Positions 15,918 to 24,672 of a DNA stretch of 43,948 nucleotides are shown in pieces (positions within the stretch are counted from its first letter, which is position 1; every line of letters starts with the position of its first letter). A program made the position numbers and the translations under genes. The notes beneath the pieces are model-generated. The model saw nothing but the letters and a program-made list of their open reading frames with translations. It was not told the origin of the DNA and did not search any database. The DNA is taken from contig JAKSRY010000019.1 in NCBI GenBank assembly GCA_024403415.1, forward strand, positions 1 to 43,948, in the 5' to 3' direction. Origin of the DNA: Lachnospiraceae bacterium. GTDB taxonomy: Bacteria > Bacillota > Clostridia > Lachnospirales > Lachnospiraceae.

Positions 15918-16973
15918 ATGAATACATCTATTTCAATCCCCGCGTTACTTAAAATCGAAAAAGGAGCCTTAAGTGAAATAGGCTCCTTTCTTAAAAGTAA
16001 CAATTTAAATAAAGCCGTTGTGTTTTTTGGAAACGGACTTATTGATTTGTTCGGAATGAAGGTTTTAAGTTCGCTCGAAGAAAATTCCATAGAAGTATTA
16101 AGTTATATGGAGTTGGATACAGTCAATATTGAGGATATCACAGATATTGCATTTAATTTACCAAATCAGACGCAGGTAGTTATAGGTATAGGCGGCGGTA
16201 AAGTTATTGATGCAGCAAAATATACCGGATTTCTTAAAAAGATTCCGTATATCAGTGCACCTACTGCTACATCCAATGATGGTTTTTCGAGCGCAACAGC
16301 TTCATTGCTTATCAGAGGAAAAAGGCAGTCGGTTCCTGCAAAAATGGCCTTTGGAATAGTTGCTGATATTGATGCCATAAAGAGTGCGCCAAGGGGATTT
16401 TTATATTCCGGAATCGGAGATATGATTTGCAAAATTACAGCTATTTATGACTGGCAGTTTGAAGCATCAAAGGGCTATAGTCAGATTAATGATGTAGCTG
16501 TTATGATAGCAAAAAAAGCAGTTAACAGTCTGGTAAGAACACCCTATACAGATATTACAGATGATGTTTTTTTGAAAGAGTTATTAAATTCACTTGCCAT
16601 GTGCGGTATAGCTAATGAAATTGCAGGAAGTTCGCTGCCGACAAGCGGAAGCGAGCATTTGATAAGCCATGCAATAGATCAAAAGGCTGAAAAACCGCAG
16701 CAGCATGGAATCCAGGTTGGTATAGCAACTTATATAATGTGTCTAGTTCAGGAACACAGGGTTGAAAGAATAAGGAATTTCCTTACGGACACCGGATTTT
16801 TTGATTATGTTGCTACACTTAATCTTGATGTCAACGATTATCTGAATGCTATTGAATATGCTCCAAACATTAAACCCTTCAGACATACATATCTTCATGA
16901 AGAAGAATATCGAATGAAGGCTAAGAGATTCATCGTGGAAGATGAGATACTAAAAAAGATATTCCATGAATAA
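15918..16973 (+). CDS. sn-glycerol-1-phosphate dehydrogenase (AraM/EgsA family)
   Basis: The 351-aa protein belongs to the iron-alcohol-dehydrogenase-like G1PDH family. It reduces dihydroxyacetone phosphate to sn-glycerol-1-phosphate with NAD(P)H, the archaeal lipid backbone, and is known in bacteria as AraM of Bacillus. Visible signs are the nucleotide-binding GIGGGKVIDAAKY, APTATSNDGFSS, and the metal ligands Asp in YSGIGDMICK, His in TSGSEHLISHAID and His in QQHGIQVGIAT. All three ligands are present, so it should be active. GTGGAG precedes ATG. A terminator separates it from the acyl-transfer genes, so it may be a neighbour rather than a member of that operon. Confidence 0.9.
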   Translation: MNTSISIPALLKIEKGALSEIGSFLKSNNLNKAVVFFGNGLIDLFGMKVLSSLEENSIEVLSYMELDTVNIEDITDIAFNLPNQTQVVIGIGGGKVIDAAKYTGFLKKIPYISAPTATSNDGFSSATASLLIRGKRQSVPAKMAFGIVADIDAIKSAPRGFLYSGIGDMICKITAIYDWQFEASKGYSQINDVAVMIAKKAVNSLVRTPYTDITDDVFLKELLNSLAMCGIANEIAGSSLPTSGSEHLISHAIDQKAEKPQQHGIQVGIATYIMCLVQEHRVERIRNFLTDTGFFDYVATLNLDVNDYLNAIEYAPNIKPFRHTYLHEEEYRMKAKRFIVEDEILKKIFHE

Positions 16974-17004
16974 GAAAATATATTGTTTATCTATATTACA
17001 AAGG

Positions 17005-17036
17005 TGTGCCCGTATTTACTTACGGGCACATTTTTT
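17005..17036 (+). terminator. Rho-independent terminator
   Basis: TGTGCCCGTA and TACGGGCACA form a 10-bp GC-rich stem with a 6-nt loop, followed by TTTTTT. It ends the G1PDH transcript. Confidence 0.93.
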
Positions 17037-17279
17037 ATGTTATGGCAATAAAATCACTGAAAATACCAAAAAGGGGAGTTCTATATGGCACAAATATGGT
17101 AAAGAAATGTCCAATTGTATAGAGAGTTTAACAGGACATTGAACCCCCCTCTGATATTGACAGAATATGTGGTTTTGTGTCAAAATATCTTCTGTATGTG
17201 TCTGCGAATTTGAATAAAAACTGAGCTAAAAAGTACACATATTTTTATATTATTTTATTTTGTCTTGGAGCATGGATTT
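17037..17279 (+). other. Gene-free leader before the acyl-transfer operon
   Basis: No gene or convincing promoter was found. TTGACA at 17157 has only a poor -10 at the right distance (TCAAAA); TTGACA and TGTCAA 15 nt apart form an inverted pair. The last ~60 nt are T-rich. Confidence 0.4.
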
Positions 17280-19226
17280 ATGAGCATTTCTGGAATTGGT
17301 GATGCTAAAAGCATAAATGAATTTGTTGAGAAAAAGATTAAAGGTCTCAGCGAAAAAGAAAGATCTTTTGCAACACTTTTTGAGTTCATGTTTTCTGAAA
17401 AAGAAAATGTTATTTACGAAAGAAGTAAAGGCTACAGAATCGAAAAAACAACATATAAAGAAGCATATGAGAAGGTCTTCTTTATAGCTGACAGCATTGA
17501 AAAGGCATTGGAAAATGTCGAAAAGGGAAGTGTGGTCGGCCTATATATGGAAAACAGCCTCGAATGGATTGAAGTCTTCTGGGCAATACTTATGGCAGGA
17601 TACAGACCATTGCTTTTGAATCTTCGTATGCCGCATGAAATGCTGTCATCAGTGGTTACTGAGGTTGGAGTTAATGCAGTAATAACATCGGGAAACGAAA
17701 TTGTTTTTGATAATAGTAAAAGTATAGATATATTAAGCATACTTGACGAAAATGATTTGGCTAAAATCAAGGATAGTGGTTCAAAGAACCATATCTTTGC
17801 CGAAGAAATTATGTTTATGTCTTCAGGAACCTCTTCTAACGTCAAGGTATGTGCATATTCTGCTGAAGAACTGTTTTACCAGATTACAGACAGTTTTAAT
17901 ATTATTAAAAAGTGTTCATTGATGAAAAAACACTATAAGAACAGTCTTAAACAGCTTACTTTTTTACCTTTCTATCATGTGTTTGGATTTATAGCCGTAT
18001 ATTTATGGTTCGGTTTCTTTTCAAGGACCTTCATTCATCTTGAAAATATGGCACCGGAAACTCTGCTTAATACAATAAGACGTCATGAGGTGACTCATAT
18101 ATTTGCCGTGCCGCTCTTTTGGGAAACAGTATATGATCAGGCCATAAGAACGATTAAAGAGCGTGGAGAAAAAACATATAAAAAGTTTCTGAAAGGAATG
18201 AAGATATCACGAGCATTGTCTTCATGCAGAATTCTTTCAAAGCTTTTTTCAAAGGTTGCATTTAAGGAAATCAGACAGAATCTGTTTGGTGACAGTATAA
18301 GTTTCATGATTACCGGTGGAAGTGAAATATCCGGTGATGCAATAGAATTCTTTAATGCTATTGGATATCGTCTTGCAGACGGATATGGAATGACAGAGAT
18401 TGGCATTACCTCTGTAGAATTAACTGCCAACAGGCAATATCTTACCGGCTGCAGTATAGGAGAACCTTTCTCTTCAATCGAATATAAAATAGATGAAAAC
18501 GGAGAACTTCTTGTTCGCGGAAAGAGTACAGCAAAGTATATTCTTGAAAACGGTAAAAAGATAGATAAACCGGAATGGTTTAACACACATGATCTGGTCA
18601 AAGCACATAAGGGTGGTTATAAGATACTTGGTCGTAAGGATGATCTTGTTATTTCAAATAATGGTGAAAATATGAATCCTAATCTCATCGAACCATTATT
18701 TGATGTTCCAACATGTCTGATAAAGAGTAACAATAAACCTGTTCTGCTTGTAAGCCTTAAAGGTTATGTTACAAAAGAACGTTTTCAGACGGTGTCTGAT
18801 AAGATTTCAGAGAAGTTGAAAGAAACTGGGATGGCGGCCGCTATTGGTAAGCCTGTATTTATCAGGGATGCCTTTATTAAGGGTGATGAATTTAAGAAAA
18901 ATCGAAGCAGAATCGCAAAAGATTACGCTGAGGGAAATTTAAGTATAATAGAACTTTCAAAGATAGAGAGCAGCGAAGACGAAAATGAGATTACAAGAAA
19001 TATAAGGCTTATTTTTGCAGTTGCACTCAAAAAGGATGTAGAAGAAATTGGAAGCAGGGACGATTTCTTCCTTGATCTTGGAGGAAGCAGTCTTGATTAT
19101 TTTGGTATGATAACTGAAATGAATTCAGAGTTTAATCTTACCATTCCTGTTGGTCAGAGCATGGAATTAAGTACTGTTGAGAGCCTTAGTAAATTTATTG
19201 AGGAAGAAATTGGGCATGTGGATTAG
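17280..19226 (+). CDS. Acyl-AMP ligase fused to an acyl carrier protein domain
   Basis: About 648 aa. Residues 1-560 are an ANL-superfamily adenylating enzyme: SSGTSSNVK at 181-189 is the ATP loop, DGYGMTEIG is motif A5, THDLV and LGRKDDLVISNNGEN follow, and KKNRSRIAKDY carries the C-terminal lysine. Residues 575-648 are a carrier domain with LGGSSLDYF, S604 being the predicted phosphopantetheine site. It should activate a carboxylic acid, most likely a fatty acid, and load it onto its own carrier; the acid is not known. No ketosynthase or condensation domain is near, which argues against polyketide or peptide assembly. GGAG lies 9 nt before ATG17280; a TTG at 17265 is less likely. It overlaps the next gene by 11 nt. 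Confidence 0.88.
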   Translation: MSISGIGDAKSINEFVEKKIKGLSEKERSFATLFEFMFSEKENVIYERSKGYRIEKTTYKEAYEKVFFIADSIEKALENVEKGSVVGLYMENSLEWIEVFWAILMAGYRPLLLNLRMPHEMLSSVVTEVGVNAVITSGNEIVFDNSKSIDILSILDENDLAKIKDSGSKNHIFAEEIMFMSSGTSSNVKVCAYSAEELFYQITDSFNIIKKCSLMKKHYKNSLKQLTFLPFYHVFGFIAVYLWFGFFSRTFIHLENMAPETLLNTIRRHEVTHIFAVPLFWETVYDQAIRTIKERGEKTYKKFLKGMKISRALSSCRILSKLFSKVAFKEIRQNLFGDSISFMITGGSEISGDAIEFFNAIGYRLADGYGMTEIGITSVELTANRQYLTGCSIGEPFSSIEYKIDENGELLVRGKSTAKYILENGKKIDKPEWFNTHDLVKAHKGGYKILGRKDDLVISNNGENMNPNLIEPLFDVPTCLIKSNNKPVLLVSLKGYVTKERFQTVSDKISEKLKETGMAAAIGKPVFIRDAFIKGDEFKKNRSRIAKDYAEGNLSIIELSKIESSEDENEITRNIRLIFAVALKKDVEEIGSRDDFFLDLGGSSLDYFGMITEMNSEFNLTIPVGQSMELSTVESLSKFIEEEIGHVD

Positions 19227-19875
19227 TTTTTGGAACTGGTTTGTAAAAATAACCGGATGGCCGGTTCAAAAGATATGCTTCAGAACCAAAATCTACTATG
19301 AAGATAAGTCAGTTCAGAGCCGTAAGATAAAAGGACCTGCTATCATCATTTCAAATCATACTTCGGTTTTTGATTATGCGGTATGGCTGTTTGTCTTTTG
19401 GGGAAGAACATTACGATTTCAAATGGCGGAACTTCTGTTTAAGAAGAAGGGATTGGGAATTCTGTTAAGAATGCTCGGCGGGATTTATGTAAACCGAAAT
19501 GCACATGATTTCAGCTTTATTACAAAATCTGAAAATATAATAAAAAAAGGTGGAGTGGTAGGAGTATTTCCGGAAGCAAGAATACCTCTTCCGGATGAAG
19601 AAAGGCCATTGGAATTTAAGCCGAGTGCGGCATATCTTACAATACTTTCCGGAGTGCCTGTGATTCCTGTTGTTACAGACGGTTCTTATTTTAATAAAAA
19701 GCATGCAAATGTCATTATTGGAAAACCGATAGACATATATGAAATAACAGACAGCGATTTGTCAGATAAAGAGAATATCGAAAAGGTCAATGAAGTTTTA
19801 AGAAATAGGATTATTGAACTGGAGTCATTCTTAAATGAAAAAAAGTCAGGATGTGACAAAAAAGAAAAAAACTAA
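19216..19875 (+). CDS. PlsC-type 1-acyl-glycerol-phosphate acyltransferase (first of two)
   Basis: About 219 aa of the lysophosphatidic acid acyltransferase superfamily. The catalytic HX4D is NHTSVFD (H48, D53). The acceptor-binding motif is FPEARIP, where most relatives have FPEGTR, so the acceptor may not be ordinary lysophosphatidate. IYVNR and IPVVTDG are further conserved blocks. A hydrophobic N-terminus (WISFWNWFVKITGW) suits membrane association. ATG19216 lies inside the end of the ligase gene, with GAGGAAG 9 nt upstream; this coupling suggests it takes acyl groups from the fused carrier. The next acyltransferase gene overlaps its end by 41 nt. Confidence 0.85.
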   Translation: MWISFWNWFVKITGWPVQKICFRTKIYYEDKSVQSRKIKGPAIIISNHTSVFDYAVWLFVFWGRTLRFQMAELLFKKKGLGILLRMLGGIYVNRNAHDFSFITKSENIIKKGGVVGVFPEARIPLPDEERPLEFKPSAAYLTILSGVPVIPVVTDGSYFNKKHANVIIGKPIDIYEITDSDLSDKENIEKVNEVLRNRIIELESFLNEKKSGCDKKEKN

Positions 19876-20491
19876 TTATCTGTTCTATGATTTTGTAAAG
19901 GTTACTGCCGCTATTCCGGGACTTATATGGTTAAGACCTAAAAACTATTACGAAAATGAAGCGGCAAAAAAGAAAATAAAAGGTGGAGCGCTTATAATAG
20001 CAAATCACAATGGTTTTCTGGATCCTATTTTTCTTCAGTATGTTATATGGTACAGAAGGCATCATTTTGTCTGCGGAATAGAATTTATGCAGGGTAAGGG
20101 GGCCTGGTTTTTTAAGGGAGTGCAGTGTATCCCGGTAGACAGAAGCAATTTTACAATGGATACCTATCGCAGAATTACCGATGCAATGAGTGAAGGAAAG
20201 CTTGTAACAATGTTCCCGGAAGGGCATATCAACTCTACCGGAGGCAAAGAAATGGATTCCTTCAAACCCGGAATGATTATGATGGCACTGAAGGGTGGGC
20301 ATCCAATTATTCCTGTGTATATGAAGGAGAGAAAACATTTTTGGAGCAGACTTAAAGTTGTGGTGGGAGAACCTATTGATATTGTTAAAATGTATGGGGA
20401 TAAGCCAACCTTTGCACAAATAAATGAAATGACGAAGCTGTTGCAGGAAAAAGAAGAGCAGCTTAAACAGATTATGATATCTTTGTCATAA
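19835..20491 (+). CDS. PlsC-type acyltransferase (second of two)
   Basis: 218 aa, with HX4D as NHNGFLD (H58, D63) and acceptor motif FPEGHIN. CIPVDRSN and IIPVYM are the other conserved blocks. The N-terminus is lysine-rich, then hydrophobic. It differs clearly from the preceding acyltransferase, so the pair probably acts on different positions or acceptors, as PlsY/PlsC do in normal phospholipid synthesis (inference). GGAG lies 11 nt before ATG19835, inside the previous gene. An AMP-ligase gene follows within 75 nt. Confidence 0.88.
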   Translation: MKKSQDVTKKKKTNYLFYDFVKVTAAIPGLIWLRPKNYYENEAAKKKIKGGALIIANHNGFLDPIFLQYVIWYRRHHFVCGIEFMQGKGAWFFKGVQCIPVDRSNFTMDTYRRITDAMSEGKLVTMFPEGHINSTGGKEMDSFKPGMIMMALKGGHPIIPVYMKERKHFWSRLKVVVGEPIDIVKMYGDKPTFAQINEMTKLLQEKEEQLKQIMISLS

Positions 20492-20562
20492 ATATATGAT
20501 AAGTGACCGAAAAAAGTAAGTTAATATTTCAAAAAAATGAAAAGGAGTTTTTGATTGGCAAA

Positions 20563-22077
20563 ATGAATATTATTGAGGTAAATACAGCTGATAAATATAA
20601 AAAATATACAGACGAAGAGACTTTTAACAAAATAGTTGAGTATCCATCGATAAGCAGTATGTGGCAGAACTGCCTGAAAGAGTACTCTGATCTTGCTGCT
20701 ATAGAGGATAATGGCAGTTCCTATACTTATAAGGATATTGAAAAATCTGCTGCAAAGATGAGAGCCAAAATTCTTGATATTACCAAAGGCGAAAAAAGAA
20801 GAATAGCTATTTTGGCTCCAAATTCATATTCTTTTGTGGCCGGTTTCATTGCAATAGTTACAACAGGATGTGCGGCAATTATTTTACCTGCTCATCTGGA
20901 TGAAAGAAGTGTATTCGGATGCTGTATGAAGTATGGAGCAGCAGCGCTTTTATTTGCAAAGGAGAGCGAGGAAAAAACTTCAATTGCAGCTTCAAAAATA
21001 CAGACAGTACTTATAAGTGAAGAGTATGAAGCAGAAGCAGAGGCTGTTGAGGTTAATCCTGAGGATGAATGTGTTCTCATGTTCACAAGCGGTACTACAG
21101 GAAAGAGTAAGGCAGCTATATTAAATAACAGAGCAGTTATGCTTGGAACTGTTAACGGATGTTATGGATATAAGGATGTATTTAATCAAAGATATATTCT
21201 GGTACTTCCCCTAAGTCATGTATTCGGACTGATTCGAAATCTTATGACAAGTTTATATACCGGAAGTGATTTGCTTATTTGTCGTGATAATAAAAATATG
21301 TTTAGGGATATAGCTGTGTTTAAGCCGACAATACTTGTGGCGGTTCCAGCACTTGTTGAAATGTCACTTACCCTTTCAAGGCAGTTTAATAAAAATATGC
21401 TGGGTGCTGATATGAAGACCATAATATGTGGTGCTGCAGCAGTTGCTCCATATCTTATTAAGGAATATGACAAATACGGAATAAGGGTATGTCCGGGTTA
21501 CGGTCTTACGGAGTCAGCCAATCTGGTGTCAGGAAATCCTGAAGGACTGACAAAGAGTGAATCGGTTGGTATACCTTATCCGCATCAGAAGTTTCAGATT
21601 GTTGATGGTGAACTTTGGATAAAGGGAGACAATATGATGAACGGATATGCAGACGATGATGCGGAAAATCCTTACGAGGATGGATGGTTCAAAACAGGTG
21701 ACCTTGTAAGATTTGATGAAGACGGATTCCTCTATATTACAGGTCGCTGCAAAGAGATTATCGTTTTGTCAAATGGTGAAAATGTTTCTCCGCAGGAATT
21801 GGAAGCTGCATTTAACAGACTTCCGTTTATTCAGGATTCACAGGTTTATGAGGATGTTCTGGAATCGGGAGAGCACATTCTTGCACTTGAGGTTGTTCCA
21901 AGAAAAGCAGAGCTTAAAGATATACCTTCTGATGAACAGGAAGCTTTTATTATAGAGGAACTGAAAAAAGTTAATCGTGAAGCGCTTCCATATCAGAGAG
22001 TCAGTCGAATAATAGTCAGAGACAGTGACTTTGAACGTTCACCAAGTATGAAGATTGTGAGATATAAGAAATGTTAA
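20563..22077 (+). CDS. Acyl-AMP ligase / acyl-ACP synthetase (stand-alone)
   Basis: About 504 aa of the ANL superfamily. Motifs: MFTSGTTGKSKAA (ATP loop), LPLSHVFGLIR, PGYGLTESANL, FKTGDLVRFDEDGFLYITGR, LSNGENVSPQELE, and the C-terminal ERSPSMKIVR with the catalytic lysine. It lacks a fused carrier, but the next gene is a small ACP overlapping it by 7 nt, so I infer that it loads that ACP with a fatty or other organic acid. The start is uncertain: AAAGGAG lies 15 nt before ATG20563, and an in-frame GTG at 20503 would add 20 residues without a better ribosome binding site. Confidence 0.87.
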   Translation: MNIIEVNTADKYKKYTDEETFNKIVEYPSISSMWQNCLKEYSDLAAIEDNGSSYTYKDIEKSAAKMRAKILDITKGEKRRIAILAPNSYSFVAGFIAIVTTGCAAIILPAHLDERSVFGCCMKYGAAALLFAKESEEKTSIAASKIQTVLISEEYEAEAEAVEVNPEDECVLMFTSGTTGKSKAAILNNRAVMLGTVNGCYGYKDVFNQRYILVLPLSHVFGLIRNLMTSLYTGSDLLICRDNKNMFRDIAVFKPTILVAVPALVEMSLTLSRQFNKNMLGADMKTIICGAAAVAPYLIKEYDKYGIRVCPGYGLTESANLVSGNPEGLTKSESVGIPYPHQKFQIVDGELWIKGDNMMNGYADDDAENPYEDGWFKTGDLVRFDEDGFLYITGRCKEIIVLSNGENVSPQELEAAFNRLPFIQDSQVYEDVLESGEHILALEVVPRKAELKDIPSDEQEAFIIEELKKVNREALPYQRVSRIIVRDSDFERSPSMKIVRYKKC

Positions 22078-22325
22078 GCAGAAATGAAATAATGGACAAA
22101 TTGCGTGATATACTGCTTTTTGCCGATGAAGAGAATAAAGAGGAAATTGCCAAAGCAGATGAAAATACGGATCTTGCGACAGAGCTTGGTCTGACTTCAG
22201 TTAAGATGCTTTATATGGTTATTGCAATTGAGGAAACCTTTGATATAAGGTTTGAGAATGTTGGATTTAATGATTTTAAGATAATGAAGGACATAGTAGA
22301 TTATATCGAAACAAATCTTAAATAA
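22071..22325 (+). CDS. Acyl carrier protein (stand-alone)
   Basis: 84 aa, acidic and helical. TELGLTSVKMLYMVIAIEE is the helix II region, with S43 as the predicted phosphopantetheine attachment (LGLTS in place of the common LGxDS). Residues IRFENVGFNDFKIMKDIVDYIE fit helices III and IV. It overlaps the end of the stand-alone ligase gene, so the two form a ligase-carrier pair. It differs from a housekeeping AcpP (no DSL). It is the second carrier in this locus. Confidence 0.85.
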   Translation: MLSRNEIMDKLRDILLFADEENKEEIAKADENTDLATELGLTSVKMLYMVIAIEETFDIRFENVGFNDFKIMKDIVDYIETNLK

Positions 22326-22351
22326 GTCTGGATTTATGAGGAGTATCGGTT

Positions 22352-22774
22352 ATGAAATGGTGGCCCGGAGAATGCCGGATGGGTGATATGATTCGCATCA
22401 ACCTTGGCACTGTTTGGCATTATGGAATATTTGTAAGTGAAGATGAAATTATTCAGTTTGGTCTGCCCCCGGTACAGGAGTATAAACTGCCGGATTCGGA
22501 AGTCAGAGTCTGCGTTTCGAATATTGATATTTTTTCCTGTGGAAAGATAGTCGAGGTGGGAACACCTGAAAAATCCGAAAAGCGAAAGAAGAACAGCCCG
22601 GAAAAAGTGGTTGAACTTGCAAGAGCCAGAATAGGTGAAGGTGGTTACAGTCTTGTTCATAATAATTGTGAACACTTTGCGAATGAGTGTTATTTCGGAA
22701 TTCACAGAAGCGTTCTTCAGGAAGATGCAATGAACAGATGGAAAGCATTCCTGGCCAAAAAGGGAGAAAAATAG
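22352..22774 (+). CDS. LRAT-like (NlpC/P60-superfamily) acyltransferase or thiol hydrolase
   Basis: 140 aa. Residues 8-60 carry GDMIRINLGTVWHYGIFV with H23, and residues 104-109 are NNCEHF with C106, the hallmark of the LRAT/HRASLS family, in which this Cys takes an acyl group from a phospholipid and passes it to an acceptor or to water. The second active-site His of the animal enzymes is not obvious. No signal peptide or membrane segment is seen. GAGGAG precedes ATG. Its place between an ACP and an alpha/beta hydrolase in a chain of acyl-handling genes supports a lipid role; the acceptor is unknown. Confidence 0.85.
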   Translation: MKWWPGECRMGDMIRINLGTVWHYGIFVSEDEIIQFGLPPVQEYKLPDSEVRVCVSNIDIFSCGKIVEVGTPEKSEKRKKNSPEKVVELARARIGEGGYSLVHNNCEHFANECYFGIHRSVLQEDAMNRWKAFLAKKGEK

Positions 22775-22775
22775 T

Positions 22776-23714
22776 ATGAATACAATACATATAGTATTAA
22801 TCATTATTGTAGGAATACTGATAGTCTTTTGGGTTGCACCGGCTATAAGCATGTATATAGCTGTTTTTTGCAGAAAAGGACATAAAGCAAACAAAGGTGT
22901 TGATCCGGAAAAAGAATATTTTGAAGGATATGAGACAGAATATAGAAGTGCAGTTCAAAAGCTTGAGGGTCTTTATAAGGAACAGATTGAGATAACCTCT
23001 TTTGATGGAAAAAAACTATACGGATATTACTGTTATTCAAAAGAAAAAAATGAAAAATCAGACAAAGCGGCAATATTATTTCATGGATTTCGAACAAATC
23101 CATTTCTGAACCTGGCCCCAATGGCAAAAGTACTCCTGGAAATGGGGTATGACATTGTTATTCCTTACGCAAGAGGGCATGTGCCAAGTGAAGGAAGATC
23201 AACAGTCGGATTGCTTGAGCAGGAGGATGTACTTGCCTGGACTGATTTTGTAAAAAAGAAATATTTACCTTCAAAGTTTATTTTGGGAGGAATCTCAATG
23301 GGAGGATCATCTGTAGGATATGCCTCTGACAGACTTGAAGGAGTTAATGCGATAATAATTGATTGTGCTTTTGTTTCTCCATATAATCAGATGGTTAAGG
23401 AAACAAGACAGCGTCATATGCCGGGGGAAATGCTTATCCCGATAATGAGGTTATGTGGCAAAATGCACATTAAAAAGGATATTAAGGCAGCTGTCACGGA
23501 TAGTCTTTCAAAAACAGATATACCGGCATTTTTTATTCATGGAAATAAGGATGCGACAGTGCCGGTTTCCGAAGGAATTAAAAATTATGAAGCATGTGCT
23601 TCAAAAAAAGAGATGCTTCTCGTTGAAGGAGCAAAGCATACGGCAGGACTTATCTGGTCCAAAGATGAGGGTGTGTCAAGACTGAAAAAATTCATTCTTG
23701 AATGTGAAAGGTAA
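22776..23714 (+). CDS. Membrane-anchored alpha/beta hydrolase (Ser nucleophile)
   Basis: 312 aa. Residues 5-30 are a membrane helix (IVLIIIVGILIVFWVAPAI). The hydrolase domain has LFHGFRTNP (oxyanion loop), YARGHVPSEGRST, and the nucleophile elbow GISMGGS with S174. IHGNKDATVP supplies the acid Asp and GAKHTAG the His. It resembles the BAAT/FrsA-like or YqiK-like hydrolases seen in Clostridia; the substrate could be a lipid ester or acyl thioester. The start lies 1 nt after the LRAT-like gene's stop, so they are co-translated. Confidence 0.85.
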   Translation: MNTIHIVLIIIVGILIVFWVAPAISMYIAVFCRKGHKANKGVDPEKEYFEGYETEYRSAVQKLEGLYKEQIEITSFDGKKLYGYYCYSKEKNEKSDKAAILFHGFRTNPFLNLAPMAKVLLEMGYDIVIPYARGHVPSEGRSTVGLLEQEDVLAWTDFVKKKYLPSKFILGGISMGGSSVGYASDRLEGVNAIIIDCAFVSPYNQMVKETRQRHMPGEMLIPIMRLCGKMHIKKDIKAAVTDSLSKTDIPAFFIHGNKDATVPVSEGIKNYEACASKKEMLLVEGAKHTAGLIWSKDEGVSRLKKFILECER

Positions 23715-23736
23715 ATAAAAAATAGGAGATAGAAAA

Positions 23737-24672
23737 ATGAAAAAATTCGTTATTATTGCTGATTCGAACTGTGATCTTGAAGAAGAACTTCAGAAGCAGT
23801 ACGACATTGAAGTTATCCCCGGACATGCTGTGTTACCGGATAATACCGAGGTACTTACATATCCTAAATGGGACGTATTTACTCAGGAAGATTTCTATGC
23901 TGCACTTAAGAAGAATCCTGATGGATTCAAGACAGCACCATCAAATGTTGCCGAGTTTCTTGAAGCATTTGAGAAGGCAGCCAAAGAAGGCTGTGATGTG
24001 CTTTGCATAACTATTTCTACCGCTTTGAGCGGAACCTGTAATTTTGCCCGTCAGGCAGCGACTCAGGCAGAAAAGAATTATCCCGGAACTGTTGTTAAGG
24101 TTGTTGATTCAAGTCGTTTTGGCCCGGGCTTTGGACTTATGGTTGTGCATGCATCACTTCAGCGTGAGAGTGGCAAATCATTGGAAGAAACAGTTGAATG
24201 GCTTGAGGACAACAAGAACCGTTTCCATCAGGGTGGATGGCTTGATGATCTTTCATTTGTAGCAAAGAAAGGCCGTATGACTAATGCCAAGGCTTTCTTT
24301 GGAACACTTGTAGGTATAAAGCCTATTGGAGAATTCGATAAAAATGGTATGACTACAGTTATTGGTAAGATTAAAGGAGCCAAGAAAGGATACTCAGTTG
24401 TTCTTTCTTATATCAAGGAGACTATCGATAATCCTGAGGAGCAGACTATTTTTATAGCACAGAGTAATCGTATGGCTCAGGCAGAAAAATTCAAGGAGCT
24501 TATTGAGGCAGAGATTCATCCAAAGGAAGTTATTATTAAGGATGTGCATATGTCATGCGGTATCAATGTTGGACCCGGACTTATGGCTGCTTACTACATG
24601 GGTAAGCCAATTTCAGATGACCTTGAGACAGAAAGAGCACTTATAGAAAAATTTGATGCGGAGACTAAATAA
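23737..24672 (+). CDS. DegV-family fatty-acid-binding protein (FakB-like)
   Basis: 311 aa. DegV/FakB proteins hold a fatty acid for phosphorylation by FakA. Seen here: VIIADSNCDL at the N-terminus, FKTAPSNVAEF (Thr of the T-x-P/S motif), ITISTALSGTCNFA (carboxylate-binding Ser region), FVAKKGRMTNAKAFFGTLVGIKPI. The C-terminal GxHxGPG motif, whose His is conserved in most FakBs, reads CGINVGPG, with Asn replacing His. That may change ligand or kinase interaction. The FakA gene lies 1.4 kb downstream after one transporter gene. AGGAGAT precedes ATG. The stop overlaps the transporter start by 1 nt. Confidence 0.9.
   Translation: MKKFVIIADSNCDLEEELQKQYDIEVIPGHAVLPDNTEVLTYPKWDVFTQEDFYAALKKNPDGFKTAPSNVAEFLEAFEKAAKEGCDVLCITISTALSGTCNFARQAATQAEKNYPGTVVKVVDSSRFGPGFGLMVVHASLQRESGKSLEETVEWLEDNKNRFHQGGWLDDLSFVAKKGRMTNAKAFFGTLVGIKPIGEFDKNGMTTVIGKIKGAKKGYSVVLSYIKETIDNPEEQTIFIAQSNRMAQAEKFKELIEAEIHPKEVIIKDVHMSCGINVGPGLMAAYYMGKPISDDLETERALIEKFDAETK

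Noticed and set aside
17157-17185. TTGACA as a -35 box for the acyl-transfer operon
   Set aside because: At 17 nt the -10 would be TCAAAA, too poor; no alternative box fits at 16-18 nt.
17280-22325. Non-ribosomal peptide or polyketide cluster
   Set aside because: Adenylating and carrier domains occur, but no condensation, ketosynthase or thioesterase module is present and the neighbours are glycerolipid-type acyltransferases.
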